Shown piece by piece: positions 1 through 14,700 of a stretch of DNA of 64,000 nt. Below the pieces are notes generated by a model. The model ran no database searches and was not told where the DNA came from. It worked only from the letters and a program-made list of their open reading frames with translations. The translations under genes and the position numbers were made by a program. The first letter of the stretch is position 1; each line of letters opens with the position of its first letter. Source of the DNA: Strix aluco (Eukaryota; Chordata; Aves; Strigiformes; Strigidae); assembly GCF_031877795.1 (NCBI RefSeq), contig NC_133935.1, forward strand, positions 48,755,330-48,819,329, in the 5' to 3' direction.

Positions 1-1643
1 AGCTGTCACTCCCTCCCTGCTTCCTCCCACATTCAGGTGGTCCCAGGCAACCTATGGGGACTGGACCCCCAAATGTCCCCTAAAATGGGAGCACCTTTAG
101 CTGGGAAAGGATGTGCCCAGCCAAGTCAGAGCGTGCAATGAAGCCACATAGCAGCTTCTGTTAGCAAGGGCTCGCCACCCATCAAGTATGCTTCTCTTGG
201 GGAGGGGGGAAATGTTTTTATCTCCAGGTATCTTCTGTTTTTATCCAGCAAGGATAAATTTATTTCCTGTTTTTATCCCATAAGGACTTAGGGGTACCTT
301 AGTGATAAAAAGAGGAGTATTTCCTACAGAACCAGTCACAATGGAGCTATATAGCTGGAAACATGTATTTATTTCTGCCTCCAAACACACAGGAGCTCTA
401 AAACTCATGTCTTCTGCAAAACAGCTCAGAGCCAGTGGAGCAATCCTAACTGCTCCAATCTGCAGCAAGACTGAAGAGCCGCCAGGAAAACCACCTGATA
501 CCCACTGGCACACAGAGGTGCTATTATTTACTGCTCAGCAAGACCAGCAAACGATTATACTCAGCAAAGAGAAATATTTTAGCTCTAAGTAATTATTTTA
601 CCAGTGACCTTAAAATATCCCTGTTGTTAGGAGTCTTCCTCACAGAAGGCAGTCACTGTAATAGGATCGGGCAGTATGTTTCTTCATGCCAAGTCACTGA
701 ATGCTAAAATGATTTGTCATCTTTCGCCACAGGCCACTGCCTGACACATACATGCCACAGTCTAATGTCTCGCCTACTTTGACATCAAAGTGTGTTCCTT
801 CTGCCATTGCCAATGAGAAGAAAGGCAAACAATGGCAGCAACTTATTTTCTTTCCAAGAGAGTTTTAATTAAATAAGTGGCCTCAAATAGCTTAATAGGA
901 CTAAGGCAGGGGGAAAAAACCTTTCATCATAGAATGTATTAAATCTATAAATCTTGCTTATTCTCTCACCCTGCAATTTTTTTTTATTTACTTCACAGTC
1001 ACATTATTTCAGTCTCTGGAGAGATTTATGGCAACATTATATGACATCTCCTGGGCTTTCACAGTCTATCACCTTTTACAGCTCCCTCTCAATGCCATGG
1101 GTCATAAAAGACTGAGTTCATCTCATTTTACAAAGGGGAAGGGAGTAGGAAGTCCTGTGCAGATCCTCCAGTCACAGAAAAGCTTTCACATGCTGAAATG
1201 TGCCATCATGAATAGGTTCACTGAGTCCTTTGGTAACAGCAACTCTGCCTATTTTGAGGGATGGATGATTTCTACATCATACCCCAGCATCCTGATTTCC
1301 CAATTTGAATCAGCAATGCAGCAAAGATGTGCTCCAGGGTGGGATCAAGGTGCAGCTAGGGCACATTCCCAAGGTTGGTGGAGTTGTCTCCGGTCTTCCC
1401 ATTTAGATGTAGTCAGTGGTATTCACTGATGTGTCTTCACAGTGCAGGCTCAAAGAGATCACTCTTTTCAAGAGAAGTTTCAGAGAAAAATGCTCCCTCT
1501 TGTCCATCCCATTTTGGGGACAGGAAATAAAATGTAGAAAACTGGAGGTGCCAGCCAAACCATGGCAAGCTTCTTCATTCAAATGAAAGGGGTCCTTCCG
1601 ATGGCAAGTGGCGTTATAATTATAGACCAGAAAAGAGCAAGAT

Positions 1644-1669
1644 CAGCAGCTGCTGCTGCTGCTGCTGCT
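1644..1669 (+). repeat. CTG/CAG trinucleotide microsatellite
   Basis: About six to seven perfect TGC/CTG units follow a short CAGCAG lead-in. The repeat lies in non-coding sequence upstream of BEST3 and is short enough to be ordinary. Confidence 0.8.
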
Positions 1670-2894
1670 TGTGTTTGTTCCCTCTGTAACTGACAGGACA
1701 GAGTACTTGGCAAAAACAGTCTTCCAGAAGTGGAAAGACATTTTAACCCCTGTTCTTGTCAGTCCACTCCTCCTGCTCGGCAGCAGCAACCCCTTGCTTC
1801 AGGTTAAGGGAAGAGCAAGGTGACTATTGCAGACTGAAGGGGACTTTGTCTGGGACGTCTGAGAAAGAGGAAGGGTCCCGGATTTGCCTTCGGGCTTGGA
1901 TTGCTGAATCAAAATAGCAGGTCAGTGGATACAGCATGAGCTTAATATGGTTTTATAGTTGGCTTAACTCAAATCTCTCTCACTCACTTTCTCTACTATG
2001 GCATAAACAAGAAATAAGGTGATACAATGAGAAGGGGTAGGTCTGCGCAAAGGCACTATTTATTTATACATTCTGTAATGTGCCTTTCATGGTCAGTTAG
2101 GAAACACTGGTGGCTGTTATTTTTTACTGTGGTTTCTCTCTGAATCCTGATGCATCCTGAAATTTTCAGCCAGGCAAAAATCCCATTTACAGTTGGGGTC
2201 ATTATTAGAAGGGGGGAAAAGAAACTTTTTGTTTTAGGTGTTTATGCCTAAAGGCTTCTGTTGATCTTAGAAATAGTGGAGTAATATATAACTCACATTT
2301 CAGCCTGTGCTTGAGAAAGTTTCAGAGAGGGAGCAGACACTGCGCAAAAGGAAAAGCAGCATCATAGATATGAGCCAAAGTCCCTGCAGGCATAAAATGG
2401 GCATAACTTGTGTTATGTCCTCAAAACTCACAAATCTGTACCAGCAGAAAGCCTAGCCCTGTATCTGTTAATGAAGTTAAGGGCAACACGATTAATAAGA
2501 AGGTCTTTCATGACACCAGTGCCTGTGGTATCTAATCTAACGCTCTGTCCTTCTTTGGTCTGGCCAAAACAGCGCTCAGGCAGGAATGTGCTGGGGGGCA
2601 TCATTATGCTTTGCTCTTCCTGTCAGTCTCAGTTGTAGCTTTTTAATTTCCTGTGACCATGAGTAATGTTGGAAGGACTCTCAATCAACGTGCTGTCTGT
2701 GAACCAAGGGCTTGGGACCACCGTGCAAGAACCAGACCCAGCACAAGGCTTTACGCCAAAACTTCCCATTGTGGGGCCAGGGGGGGCTGTACCCAAGAGG
2801 TTTTAGTGGTTCCCAGAGGAAAAAAACACAGGTGCAGATTTAAATCTGTGTTTGCTATGTTGTGAAATCTAATCAGACAGTCACATAGCTGTCT

Positions 2895-2985
2895 TTCATA
2901 GCTTCATATAGTCAAAAGGGTTCTTAAATCACCTAATCTGACTTAATGTGTATTTTAGGACATTACATTACCCTGAAGTCCCTAT
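2895..2985 (-). repeat. Possible old CR1-type 3' end remnant
   Basis: On the + strand the order of short blocks (TTCATAG, AAAAGGG, CACCTAATCTGAC, then an ACATTAC-like tail) resembles the reverse complement of a sauropsid CR1 3' end, where a run of ATAGA is followed by AGGGACC and CTAGTCTGACC. It is much diverged, and I rest the call on block order alone. Confidence 0.35.
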
Positions 2986-5460
2986 ATGAACCCAATGACA
3001 AATGTTCAATAAGCATTTGCTTAGCAGGAAGATAAAACACAGTGCATCACAGACAAGGCAGGGCAAGAAAACCAAGGCACCAAGGCCTGAAACTGCTGCA
3101 ACAATCCTACTCTTCTTTGCCCCATTTCAGAGGTCCAGTGCCTCACAAGCTGATGTGAAGAGTTTCTGTTTACAGTCAAGGGCATTGAGTAAAGTGCTAA
3201 GAGAGATGGCTGGAATCTGATTAAGTGAAACATAATTGCTTGAATCAAGCAGGCAAATTGCACTTCTTGGAGAAAACTTCTCTCCCAGTCTAATGGGGGG
3301 AAATATTCTTAATCCTGAATCCTATTATCATTACAGCTCTGCAGTTGTAGCCAAAACCCATTCACTAGGCCATGCAAGACAAGATTTGCTGCAGCTCTGT
3401 AGAGCAGGTGGATCCATTTTGTCCAATTCAGCTACTGGCCAGTTTCTGGCACCATCCGGTCACTGATGTCTGGGAGGATGACTCCTTCCTGAACCCCATA
3501 TGCAGAAACTGAGAGCCATGGATTTGACACTAATCACTGCCTTCCTGCAGAGCTGCAGATTCTGTGAGGGTGCTGCAAGCAATCCTGTTCCCTCCATGGC
3601 CCACGACAGAAGGGACTGGACAGAAAGTTTCACAGATGCCCAGATATCATGGGAGACCAGCAGAGCCACTCAGCCCCAACCCTGTATGTCCCAGCTATGT
3701 GAATTATTTCTGAAGGTCATCTTTTGTCCAACTATCTGCTCTCATCTTAAAGATCCTAAACCACAGCATGTCTATCCAGTCCCCTGTTCAGATATCTGGT
3801 TGCCCCCACAGTTAGCAATTTATGTTTTGCTTCAGACTGCATTTGTCTAACTTCATCTTCTAATCATTGCACTGTGTTTTGCTGGGGGTCTGGGTTCCTG
3901 CCAGGCTATAAGCCCTCACACTACCAGATCTAAGTCCCTACACACAGGCAGTCCCACTGGAGGTTTCCATTACAAATTGGATATTAATGGGGAGATAGAG
4001 ACATGCTTCTTGACAGTATGGCTTGAACACACAAACTCTCCAGCATCAATGGGCAAGGACTAAAGCCTCCTACAGTGATCCCAGAAAACTCAGTGTATTG
4101 TTAAGAGTATTTTTTTACCCCATTCCTCCCCTATAGCCCAGCCACAGGCTTCTCCCATTGTTTACAAAGCCCCACTTCTGGGGAAATCTCTGCTTCAATT
4201 TTCTTAAGCGTTACATTCTGACCACAGGCTTTTTAGCAGACAGAACTGCATTTCTGCATGCCAGTCAGCCAGTTTGGCTCCTGAATTGAACTTTTTGGAG
4301 TTCAACAATGACAACAAAAAATTTAAAGGCCCATGCCAAGTCTCAGAAACAGGAAAACTATCATTTGGATGCTAAAGAATAAAACCCATGCATCTTAAAA
4401 AAAACAATAACACAAAAAAAATCTCTGAGCCCACGCTGGCAAACCTCAAGCAGCCATTCTGCAGATGAGAAGAGACAGTCTGTCAGCAATAGAAGGCTTA
4501 TGGTGTCTTTTCCCTGCTGATTCCCTTGGTGACTAAAAGAAAAAGTGGCACTTTTACAGCTGAATTGTAATGGCTTGCTTTGTGCTCTGCATCAGAGACA
4601 CAGACAAGTTGCATAAAATATTATCAAACTATCTATTAACTAGGTGTTCAGATTTTTTTTCTGAGAGTAAATGACCTACAGTGGCATCAAGAAAGTATAG
4701 ACAAGAATCGTATTTATGATATACAATAACTACCTTGAGGCTATGTCCTTGTCTTATATACTCCCTTTCTTGCATTGCTGTACAAAACTACTTTCATCCA
4801 CATTTGGAGTTGGGGCTTTTTTTTGTAGGCACATAAAAGTTCCTGTAGCATCTCCCTACACAGGGTAAGCAAGTAACAAACCCAACATAAAATATTTACC
4901 TGTATACTTTTAGTACTGCTTTAATTACAGTGTCATATGCTGCCTACCTGAGCAACCCTGTGGCTTTTTTTGCATGGCCATGCAATGCTGAGGTATTGAT
5001 GAGTATGTCTAGCTGCCAAGCTGAGAAATAACAGGTTTCCCCAGCTGATCTCAGCTGCTGTCGCAACTGTTAATGAAAGAGTCAGTCTCCAAATCTCATT
5101 TGGTTTTAGATGAGTATAATTAGCAAAGCCAGCTAAAAATACTGGCTGGGGAGGAAGGTGCATTTGTGGAATTTAGCTTTACTTCTCTTGCTGGAGTGCT
5201 GACAAAGTTTTGAAAAAGAATTCAAGCAAATTTACTTCTTTTTCTATACTCACACTGGACTGGAGCAAACTAAGAGTAAGCAGAGGTTTCAGAGGTGTAA
5301 CATGTCTCTGCCGCTGCCACCCAGGCAGGTGGCCACATTTGGTGCCAGCTGTTGCTTTTGGGTGGTCTTTGAGGTAAAGCCCAAATGCAGCCTTGTCTCC
5401 ATCAATCTGCAGGTCTCAACAGGGCTTGTAACTGCAAGATTTTTGTTTCTCCCTCTCTTT

Positions 5461-5551
5461 CTATATATATAAATACACACAGCATGTATTTATGTATACA
5501 TATACTAATATATGTGTATATGTGCATGTATATCTATGTATCTATCTATAC
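5461..5551. repeat. TA/TG-rich simple repeat
   Basis: Degenerate TATA, TGTATA and CTATCTAT units run for about 90 bases, ending 70 bases before the BEST3 acceptor at 5621-5622. It explains the low-complexity open frames here. Confidence 0.7.
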
Positions 5552-5622
5552 AAGGTGCATTCAGGTTAGGATACACTGTCTAAAATGTTGTTGGTTTCCT
5601 GCTTCTCTTCTACTGTTTCTAG

Positions 5623-5792
5623 GCACAGCCTGCCAAGACGATGACAGTCACTTATTCCAGCAAAGTAGCAAATGCCACTTTCTTTGGATTTCACAGATTA
5701 CTCCTAAAGTGGAAAGGCAGCATCTACAAATTGCTGTACAGAGAATTTATTGTTTTTGCTACTCTTTACACAGCGATAAGTGTATTATACAG
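5623..5792 (+). CDS. BEST3: BEST3 first coding exon
   Basis: A pyrimidine-rich acceptor ends at 5622. The exon holds 18 bases of 5' UTR and then ATG at 5641. It encodes residues 1-50 and two bases of R51, and stops at a GTACAC donor. The acceptor upstream of the ATG shows that a non-coding first exon exists. Confidence 0.93.
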
Positions 5793-8700
5793 GTACACTC
5801 TTTCCAATTCACATCTCATTAAATGTTATACTGAAGCTTCACACTTCGTACTATTAGGCTGATGAATGATGATGGGGGGGGGGGGGGTTACTCCATAATA
5901 ATTGTCTTTTCCTTGGACCTTTTCTAATGTCCTTTCCTTTCCACATTTACTTTAATGTTCCAGAGAAAACATATAGGGTATAAATAAAATACTGTCTATT
6001 GTATTCAGCGGATTCTACTTTCAGCCCAGCATTGAGCTCTACTGAAGTAAGGCTAAATAAACACCCATAGCTAACCTATGTTATATAGCTTTTATTGTTC
6101 TGATGTTGAGTTGGTGGCAGCGAGCATGCCTCTCTGCTTTAAATGATAAGTATAGACCCTTCGTTCTACTTGAAGAAGTGTGTTTTCAGTTGTTCAATGG
6201 TAATTTCTTTAACAACCCTGAAAGGTAGTAATTTGTGAGCCAGGTTATATAGTCAGGAAAAGCAAAGTTTTGCTTAAAGCTAGGACGGCATGCAAACTTT
6301 ATTTTTAAGCTTGCAGAGAACCAAGCAAAACTGCATGGAAACCAGACGTGGCTATTACCTGTGTGTCACCCAGCATCTGGGAGGGTGATGTTAGAAGGAA
6401 AGTTGCTTCTTCCACCAAGGTGTGAGTTAAACACCTGTATGATAGATGCAATGCATCACTTAGTACAATGAAACTTTCAGTTGATGAAGTACACCACACA
6501 GAAGTATCAAAATCATGACTCAGCTCTTACCTTGATCTGTAATTAGACTTCAGTGTTTGTTTTTTATGTGAAGCAAGGAGAAAATGAGCTTCAGTTTCTC
6601 TGTGATTAATCACTAATTTTCCAAACAGTTCAGTAATCTATACTTGTAAACTCAGAAAGAAGATTACGGCATTAATATGTAAAGAAACACCAGGCTCGTA
6701 CATTTATTTAAATTAATCTAGTTTTGCTGAAATGTTAGGCAATTAAATACCATGGTAAATACACCATGGAAAGCCTTCTATATGCGCTGCAGGCTTTATT
6801 GCACAACTGTAAGGAAAACCCACCAAATATTTGTCATGTGTTCCTTTTATATGAAATCCAAGAATAACTGTAATACTCAGCTATACAAATAAAATAATTG
6901 TTTATATTTAAGCTTGTTGTATTTCATTAGATATCTTTCTCCATGTGCAGAAGCTGCCACGCTCCACTCATTTTCTATTATCTGGTGAATATTTTCCTCA
7001 CTGCAAAATAAATACAGTTGTTGTGGCTTTGTTCTTGTGGAAAAGAGAAGTTTCATAGGAGTAAGAGTAAAAACTGCTGCAACAATGTAGCATTTTCAAA
7101 TAAGAGCAATTAGAGATTGGTAACCTTTTGCAATTCAAGCCGACCTGTGTTTATTAAGCAGCCCTCTGAAAAATGAGAGCAAGCTGTACTTGCAGACTTA
7201 CGCTTACTACTGTCATTGGTCTGTATGAGATAGCAAGCTAATTCTCCAGGTGTATTGATCCTAATTATCAGTGCCAGTCAAATTAGCCACGAGAAAACTG
7301 CAAAGAGCGGGGAATAATATTATCTTCTCCTACAGCTTCTTTATTACATGCCAAAAGTGTGCAGCACTTTACCTTTAAGAATTCTCTTGAAGACATTAGC
7401 CAAGATTGCTCCCGATTGAATGTACCTGATTATTTATTTGCACTTTGTAGCTAGTGTCAAAATATTATGAAAGGACAGATACATTTTATTTTTGCTGCAG
7501 ATTTTTTCTTACAGGTAGCCAAAAACGGTTCTTTGAAAAATTATCAATTTACTGTGACAAATATGCTGAACAAATCCCAGTAACTTTTGTGCTTGGTGAG
7601 TACTGCTTACATGTGAAATTATTCTCCAATGCTGTCTCTGTTCAGGCATTCTATGTATGTCCGTGCATGGAAGCATATCAGAGCTGAGGGGCATATGGGA
7701 TGTCAGAGGCTCACAATAAATCATCAGCTTCCAACAGGTCTCCTTAAATTCAAGTTGCTTTTCTCACATCAACATTTATGCTCATGTTCTTAATATACCA
7801 ACAAAAGAGTAAAGTTTCCATAGATATATACATGTGTATGTATATGTATATGTATGTATAGTGCCCACTAACACTGATACATTGTGCCTGATCTTTCAAA
7901 GCACTAAATGCACTCAGGGTTTACTACAGAAGAGGAAATTTGGAAGTTCATGCGTATGAGATACTCAGCTGGAATGGGCCATTAAGTTGCAGTGTCTATT
8001 AAATAATTAGCATTGATTGCACCCTGAGTTTTGGCGTGACTTACTGCATTTATTCTGGGAAATGTAGCAGCTTAGTGATATGAATAACACTATGCAAAGT
8101 AAATCAAAGTAACCTAAACAGAAATCCCGATAGGCACTGGACTTTTGTTTTTTCCCTCTAACCCTCAGGTTTCTACGTTACTTTGGTGGTGAATCGCTGG
8201 TGGAACCAGTTTGTGAACTTACCATGGCCAGATCGATTGATGTTCCTCATCTCTAGCTGTGTCCAGGGCAGAGATGAATATGGGCGCTTGTTAAGGAGGA
8301 CTCTCATGCGTTACGTGAATTTAACGTCTCTGCTGATCTTTCGCTCTGTGAGCACAGCCGTGTACAAAAGGTTTCCCACAATGGACCATGTGGTAGGAGC
8401 AGGTACTGCTGAGTCCTTCTCCCCAAAATGTCTTTCCTTTCCCTCAGAGGTGGGGCACAGGGAGGGAAGGAGCCAGACCATTTTTTTCTTTCCTCTTTGG
8501 CCCCATGTGTGCCTCATACTAACCCATGTCAAAGGTGCCACTTTTTTTGTCAGTGGCTTAAATGATGTGCCTTTAAGTGTGCATCTTTAATGCTCTTGTA
8601 GTTTTCATCTAGTGACACTATAGAAATCAAACAAGTTTGAGGCTCTTGCATGGATCTGGTCTCAGACATCATGGAGGCAATAGGCCTGCCCCAAACACAC

Positions 8701-11700
8701 AGGCATATGGAGCAGGTACAACATCCTCCAAAGTGTGAAAAATAATGTAGTTGCGCTGTTATGTGATGCATTAGTAATGGTAACTTGTTATGTGGCATTG
8801 CCTCGGTGCCCAGGATATCACCTTGTCCTGAATATCAGAGGCTGGTCTCCACAGGCACTTCACAAGTACAACTTTATCTCAATTATTTGTAAGTAGATTG
8901 CATAGGTCATAGATTTATTGTGATACACTTGAAAACCCCTAACCCCAAGGGCATTTTCTTTTAATTTACAACCTCACCTTAAGCTTAGTTTTTCAGGGAT
9001 AAATATACTAAGTATTAAGCATGTTGTTATTTTCTGTTTGTTTTGATAACACAGGGAGTGTGATGATGGGGAAGAGAGTTCAGTCGTGTAAGACTTTGTT
9101 TGTCTATGAAGGACTGACCACTGAGTATTTAAAGGCAAGGTGTGATGCCATGCTTTCTGACTGGCTTGGTTAGTCAGGGGTAGGACACCAGCACAGACAT
9201 GTGGGGATATGTTCCAAATAGGAGAAGTCAAACATTTTTTACTGAACATCTTGCATTTCTTAAAATTATTTAACTCGACAAAGACTAGTAAGTAAAGTTC
9301 TAGCAAGTTAAAATATACAGTGTGTATATACACATACACGTTTCAAATACATGTGAGAAACTTTGGATATTAAAAAAAAAAATCCAAGCAAGATACAGAA
9401 TGCACTGACCTTACAGGAAAAAATCACTTATGTTGGATTCAGTTGGATTTTGAAGTTCTCTTCCTTGTGCTGTTCAACAAAACTGTTTACCTGAACCTGT
9501 GAGAGGTCAAGGAAGCTTCTGTCACTCTCCCCAGCAATCTGTTTCTAGCACACACTGGAAAATTACAACATTTCTAGGAGGCTAATCCAGCTCTGCCTCC
9601 CTATTGCTAAAGACAATCTGTTCCAAAAGAGACAAAATGTCGCAGTGTTGTACAAAAATTGTAGACTGGAAAAAAAGTTTTGTTTTGTTTTTTAACAGTA
9701 GAAAATATTCTACTATAAACTGTATAAGTATTAATAGCGTAGTCAGCTCTGTGGATTTCAGTACTTATTCTGTAGGTTTTAATACATATTGTGCCACAGA
9801 ATTTTTGTTGATGCAGTACTGAGTACCTGAGGGTATATTTTACTCCTATTAACATCCAGTGATTAAGACAGTACTCTGCAATTATCCCCTCCCTAGCTCC
9901 CTATGGCATTACATATCAGACTGCATGGGAATGCAACATTTAATATGAACGTGAGTGGCAGAATCTAATACTTACAGCACAGTCATCATTGAAACAACTT
10001 GTGCCAATTTTGCGTTTCACTATCAAACTGAGAACTGCCACAGCATAACTATTGCTACACATTTTCCTTCTCAGCAAATGAACTGCTTAAATTCATAGAT
10101 GTAAAATCTGAGAACAGTATCATTATAATCCAGTCTGACTCATCCATAACACAAGACATAAAAGCTTACTCACAACATTCTTTATCATGGTGCAATTTCT
10201 GACTGAGCTGTAATACCTTCTAGGAATATAACCTGCCCTGATTTAAAATTCAGCTGGGTATAATGAAGACTACATTGACATTCACAAGGGTGAACTTGCT
10301 GTTGAAATGTGAAATTTTATTCTCAGTCTAAACTTGCACAGAGTCATCTAATCACTGAATTTTGTAATGGGTTTAGGTTATTCTTTTCTTAATTAGATTT
10401 TGTCTCAATAGCTACCTGTTAGCAGAGTGTATAAAGGCTTGAATAAACTTAGGAGCTTCACCTTCTGTAGTATCTCCCTACAAGGGATGGTCTTCAGTGC
10501 TGGATCTTCCTTGTAACTCTTTTCTAAAGTATTTTTCATTTTTTGCCATTCTTTATGGAGTTGTAGGCAGTAGATGTATGTAGATTCATGACGTTATGAT
10601 GATGAGTACTGTGGCACGTATGCTGTAAGCACCAAATGCCTAGCAGCAGTCCCAAGCGTACCAATCCTGTGGCTGCAAGGTACAAGAGGGAAATTGGATG
10701 CTCAAGAATGTGAGTCTTAAAAAACATGAGTAATGAATCAGCAGCTGGGCAGAGAGCAGCCCAAAACAGCTAATAGGAAATGCTGAAGAGAAACATGAGG
10801 CGTGAGCCCAACTACATGAATACGTACGGATGGCTGAAATTTGCAGTACCAAACCCTCTACTGGAATGAAGTACCTAAGTTAATTCTTTCCCACACAGCA
10901 CAGAAGCAGAAAGTGAAACTTTCATCTGCTTGATCATTGTTGGTACTCTCTGGAGATGTGGGAGATGACTGCTGTTCAGTTCCTTCTCTAACCCCTAGTC
11001 TTCAGAGTATTTGATGTGGATACCCTGACCCAGTCTTGTCTCAGAACAGAACAGGACAGAACAGAACAGAATCATCTAGGTTGGAAAGGACCTTGAAGAC
11101 CATCTAGTCCAACCATTAATCTAGCACTGACAGTTCCCAACTACACCATATCCCTAAGCGCTATGTCAACCGGACTCTTAAACACCTCCAGGGATGGGGA
11201 CTCCACCACTGCCCTGGGCAGCCCATTCCAACGCCTAACAACCCCTTCTGTAAAGAAATGCTTCCTAATATCTAGTCTAAACCTCCCCTGGCACAACTTG
11301 AGGCCATTCCCTCTTGTCCTATCGCTTATTACTTGGTTAAAGAGGCTCATCCCCAGCTCTCTGCAACCTCCTTTCAGGTAGTTGTAGAGGGTGATGAGGT
11401 CTCCCCTCAGCCTCCTCTTCTCCAAACTAAACAACCCCAGTTCCCTCAGCCGCTCCTCATAAGACATGTGCTCCAGACCCTTCACCAGCTTCGTTGCCCT
11501 TCTCTGGACACGCTCAAGTCATTCAATGGCCTTTTTGGAGTGAGGGGCCCAAAACCGAACCCAGTCATCGAGGTGCGGCCTCAGCAGTGCCAAATAAAGG
11601 GGTAAGAGCCCTTCCCTGTCCCTGCTGGCCACGCTATTTCTGATACAAGCCAGGATGCCATTGGTCTTCTTGGCCACCTGGGCACACTGCTGGCTCATGT

Positions 11701-14700
11701 TCAGCCGGCTGTCAATCAACACCCCCAGGTCCCTCTCTGACTGGCAGCTCTCCAGCCACTCCTCCCCAAGCCTGTAGCGCTGCTGGGGGTTGTTGTGGCC
11801 CAAGTGCAGCACCCGGCATTTGGCCTTATTGAAACTCCTACAGTTGCCCTGAGCCCATCGCTCCAGCCTGTCCAGATCTCTCTGCAGAGCCTCCCTACCC
11901 TCGAGCAGATCAACACTCCCACCCAACTTGGTGTCATCTGCAAACTTACTGAGGGTGCACTTGATCCCCTCGTCTAGATCATCAATAAAGATGTTAAACA
12001 GGAGTGGCCCCAAAACCGAGCCCTGGGGGACACCACTCGTGACCGGCCGCCAACTGGATTTAACTCCGTTCACCACAACTCTTTGGGCCTGGCCATCCAG
12101 CCAGCTTTTTACCCGGTGAAGCATGTGCCCATCCAAGCCTCAAGCAGCCAGTTTTGCCAGGAGAATGCTGTGGGAAACAGTGTCAAAGGCCTTACTGAAG
12201 TCAAGGCAAACTACATCCACAGTCTCAAACCATTCAGTTTTGACGGGAGAACTGAATACTCTTCTAATCACTTGAGGGAGAGCAAGAGTGACTTATTCCA
12301 GCCAGGCTTGTGTTCTCATCAATAATTTTCCCATCAGATCACTCTGGCTGACACTGTTCACATTAGTGTCCTTTGATTCTTTATTGATTGCATCTCATGT
12401 CAAGCTTCTCATACGTTCACAAGGATTCAGTGCCCTGTCATTCCTTAGATCATCATCCTTTTCAACATCTTGGCACAGTATTTGCCAAATATTTCCAGTT
12501 TTCTGGAACTGCTCCAGTCTTCCAGTGCTTGTCAAAACCAGAGTTACTGTTCAGAGAGTCCCTCAGTTAATTCTCTGAATACTCTTGAATAAAAATAGTA
12601 TGACCATATTTAGAAACCATTTAATTTTAATAACTGAGGTTTGATATCCTTCCCTGTATTTGATGGAATATAAAGTGTTTCTTTACTGCTGCAATAATAG
12701 CAAGTGGTTCTGAACTGCATGTTGTTGCCATAACCTTCACCAGCAATAAGAGCAATCCAGACTTGTTTAATATTTTCTGTGATAGGAACACTAGACATTA
12801 TTAATATCCATCAAAAACAATATTTAGTTGATATAAACATGTACACCTTAACTTTTAAAATAATGACAATTTAAATGTTATTGTTAAAAGAACAAGGCGT
12901 TGTTGAGCTTTTCTGGACAAAAAGTTACCCAGTTTCAGTGGAGAGCTGAACTGATCCTTGGAGCTTTGCTGTTCTTTGTGACCCCCTCAGGCTGTGTCCT
13001 TCCAGATAATGACTTCCCAGAGCCTCTCAAGTGACTTGCATCCAGTGTTTACTCCAGACTGTCAATTTTCTGATACTCTGGCCATTTCAGCCTGATAGAA
13101 ACATCTTTTCCTGTCCCATAATGAGCAGGTTGGCCAGCCAAAAATCAAAAGCAGCCTGAAAGTCTGACTTTTAGGAGTCAGGAGTCGTGACTAGCAGGTC
13201 AATTTGTCTGCTTGCCTGAGTATTTCTGTGTGGTTGATTATGAGAGCTGGCTGCAAACTGCCCAGGGATCTTCTAAAAGCTGCATCTTATTCTGTTCTCA
13301 AATTCCATGATACTGCAGGAGTACTGTGTCTTGCTACTGAACTTTTCCTCTTCCACAGAATTTTCTGTCTTGTCCTTGTGTTCCTTCTCAGTAGTTGCAG
13401 CATTTCATACCTCCTGTGTTGATTTGTTGCAACTGTACAGCAGTGGCATTTTCTTCAACAACAGAATATTTAAGAAGGTCACTGTGTTTAACAAATCTCC
13501 TTTTACCTTATTCACATTTTTATACAAAACACAGCTGAGTTTGTGTATATTTATTTTTTTGCTGCTTCATGTATCTTTAACAATGTTAGCACCAATGGGC
13601 CAATTTTTAGTTAGTATTTGGAGACTAGAAAAAAAATCCTGTCTAATCACAATTCTCTTACTGAATTTTTATCACTTAAACTTGTAATTGATTGGCTGAG
13701 TCACTTATTTTGGGGCTGCCATGTTACTAACTTTGTCCTGTTTTGGACCTTATGTCAACACAACAAAAGAAGCCTTATAACCACCCCGGTAGGTGATACA
13801 CACCTGAGAAAAAACTAAGATCCTCCAAACCTGAAGATTGCTCCAATCTCAGAAAATCCAGGATTTGGACAAAGGAAAATGTGAGGTTCCCCCTCATGAA
13901 TTTTCTGGGGTTGTTTTTCTCAAAGCCTGCTTGAAAGGAGGACAACAGAGCAGAGCTTTCTTATCCAAGGGGGTAGAGGTGTTGCTCCAAAACCCAGCTG
14001 CTCCCATGCCAATCCCAGACAGCAAGCTGCTCTGATGCAGGTTTTGTCCCACACAGCACTGGCTCCCCTGCTATCTGACCTTGGACTTGCTTGCAGCAGC
14101 AGGAAGCAGGGCTTCACAAGGCCAGGGGAACTCTGCAGGAAACTTAATACCTTCCCAGCACCCCAGCAAGGCAAATTGCCAGGCAGAGAGCAGCTTCAGC
14201 CTGCAGCCCCGCAGCACGTCATCTGGCCCCATGTCCTGCTAGCAGTGGGATTTCTGTGCACAATTCCTTTTCCATCTCTTTGCACACCTTCATAACCCTG
14301 AAGAAAACATGAAACACAATCTGGCAGGGAAGTATTTCGCTGGCAGAAGGCACGCTCTCTATTGAGCTCCGTTTCATGCATGCACTTGTATTCTCTGTTG
14401 CTTGCTCACTGCTTTGCAGATTTACCAAAAAAATTGTCAGAATCAGGTCACGTAACTGCCCTTACAACATATGTTGAGAAGTAGCTAAAAGCCATCTTTG
14501 CTGAAAAGTTATAGTTTCTTATTTTTCTGAAAGTAGAATATGAAACTAGAGAGTAATCTGTACAGTTCTTAGTATTATATATATCTACAATATGTCAGTG
14601 GTCAGATATGAGAACACAGTAATAACAAATTATTGCATGTATTGATGAAAAGGGATTTTGTGTAGGTAGTTATTGCAAAAAGAAGTTGTTTCAAACAAGA

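Larger units (their letters stand above)
1..5622. other. Non-coding sequence 5' of the first coding exon of BEST3
   Basis: I see no recognisable protein-coding exon here. The open frames (the longest is 133 codons near 1.0-1.4 kb) have no family resemblance. The first coding exon of BEST3 begins behind a splice acceptor at 5621-5622, so at least one non-coding exon and the promoter lie upstream, here or beyond the left edge; I could not place them. The stretch holds a short CTG repeat (about 1.65 kb), a possible old CR1 tail (about 2.9 kb) and a TA-rich simple repeat (about 5.46-5.55 kb). Confidence 0.6.

Noticed and set aside
1028-1429. 133-codon open frame upstream of BEST3
   Set aside because: No signature, signal peptide or repeat pattern, and no splice context tying it to a gene.
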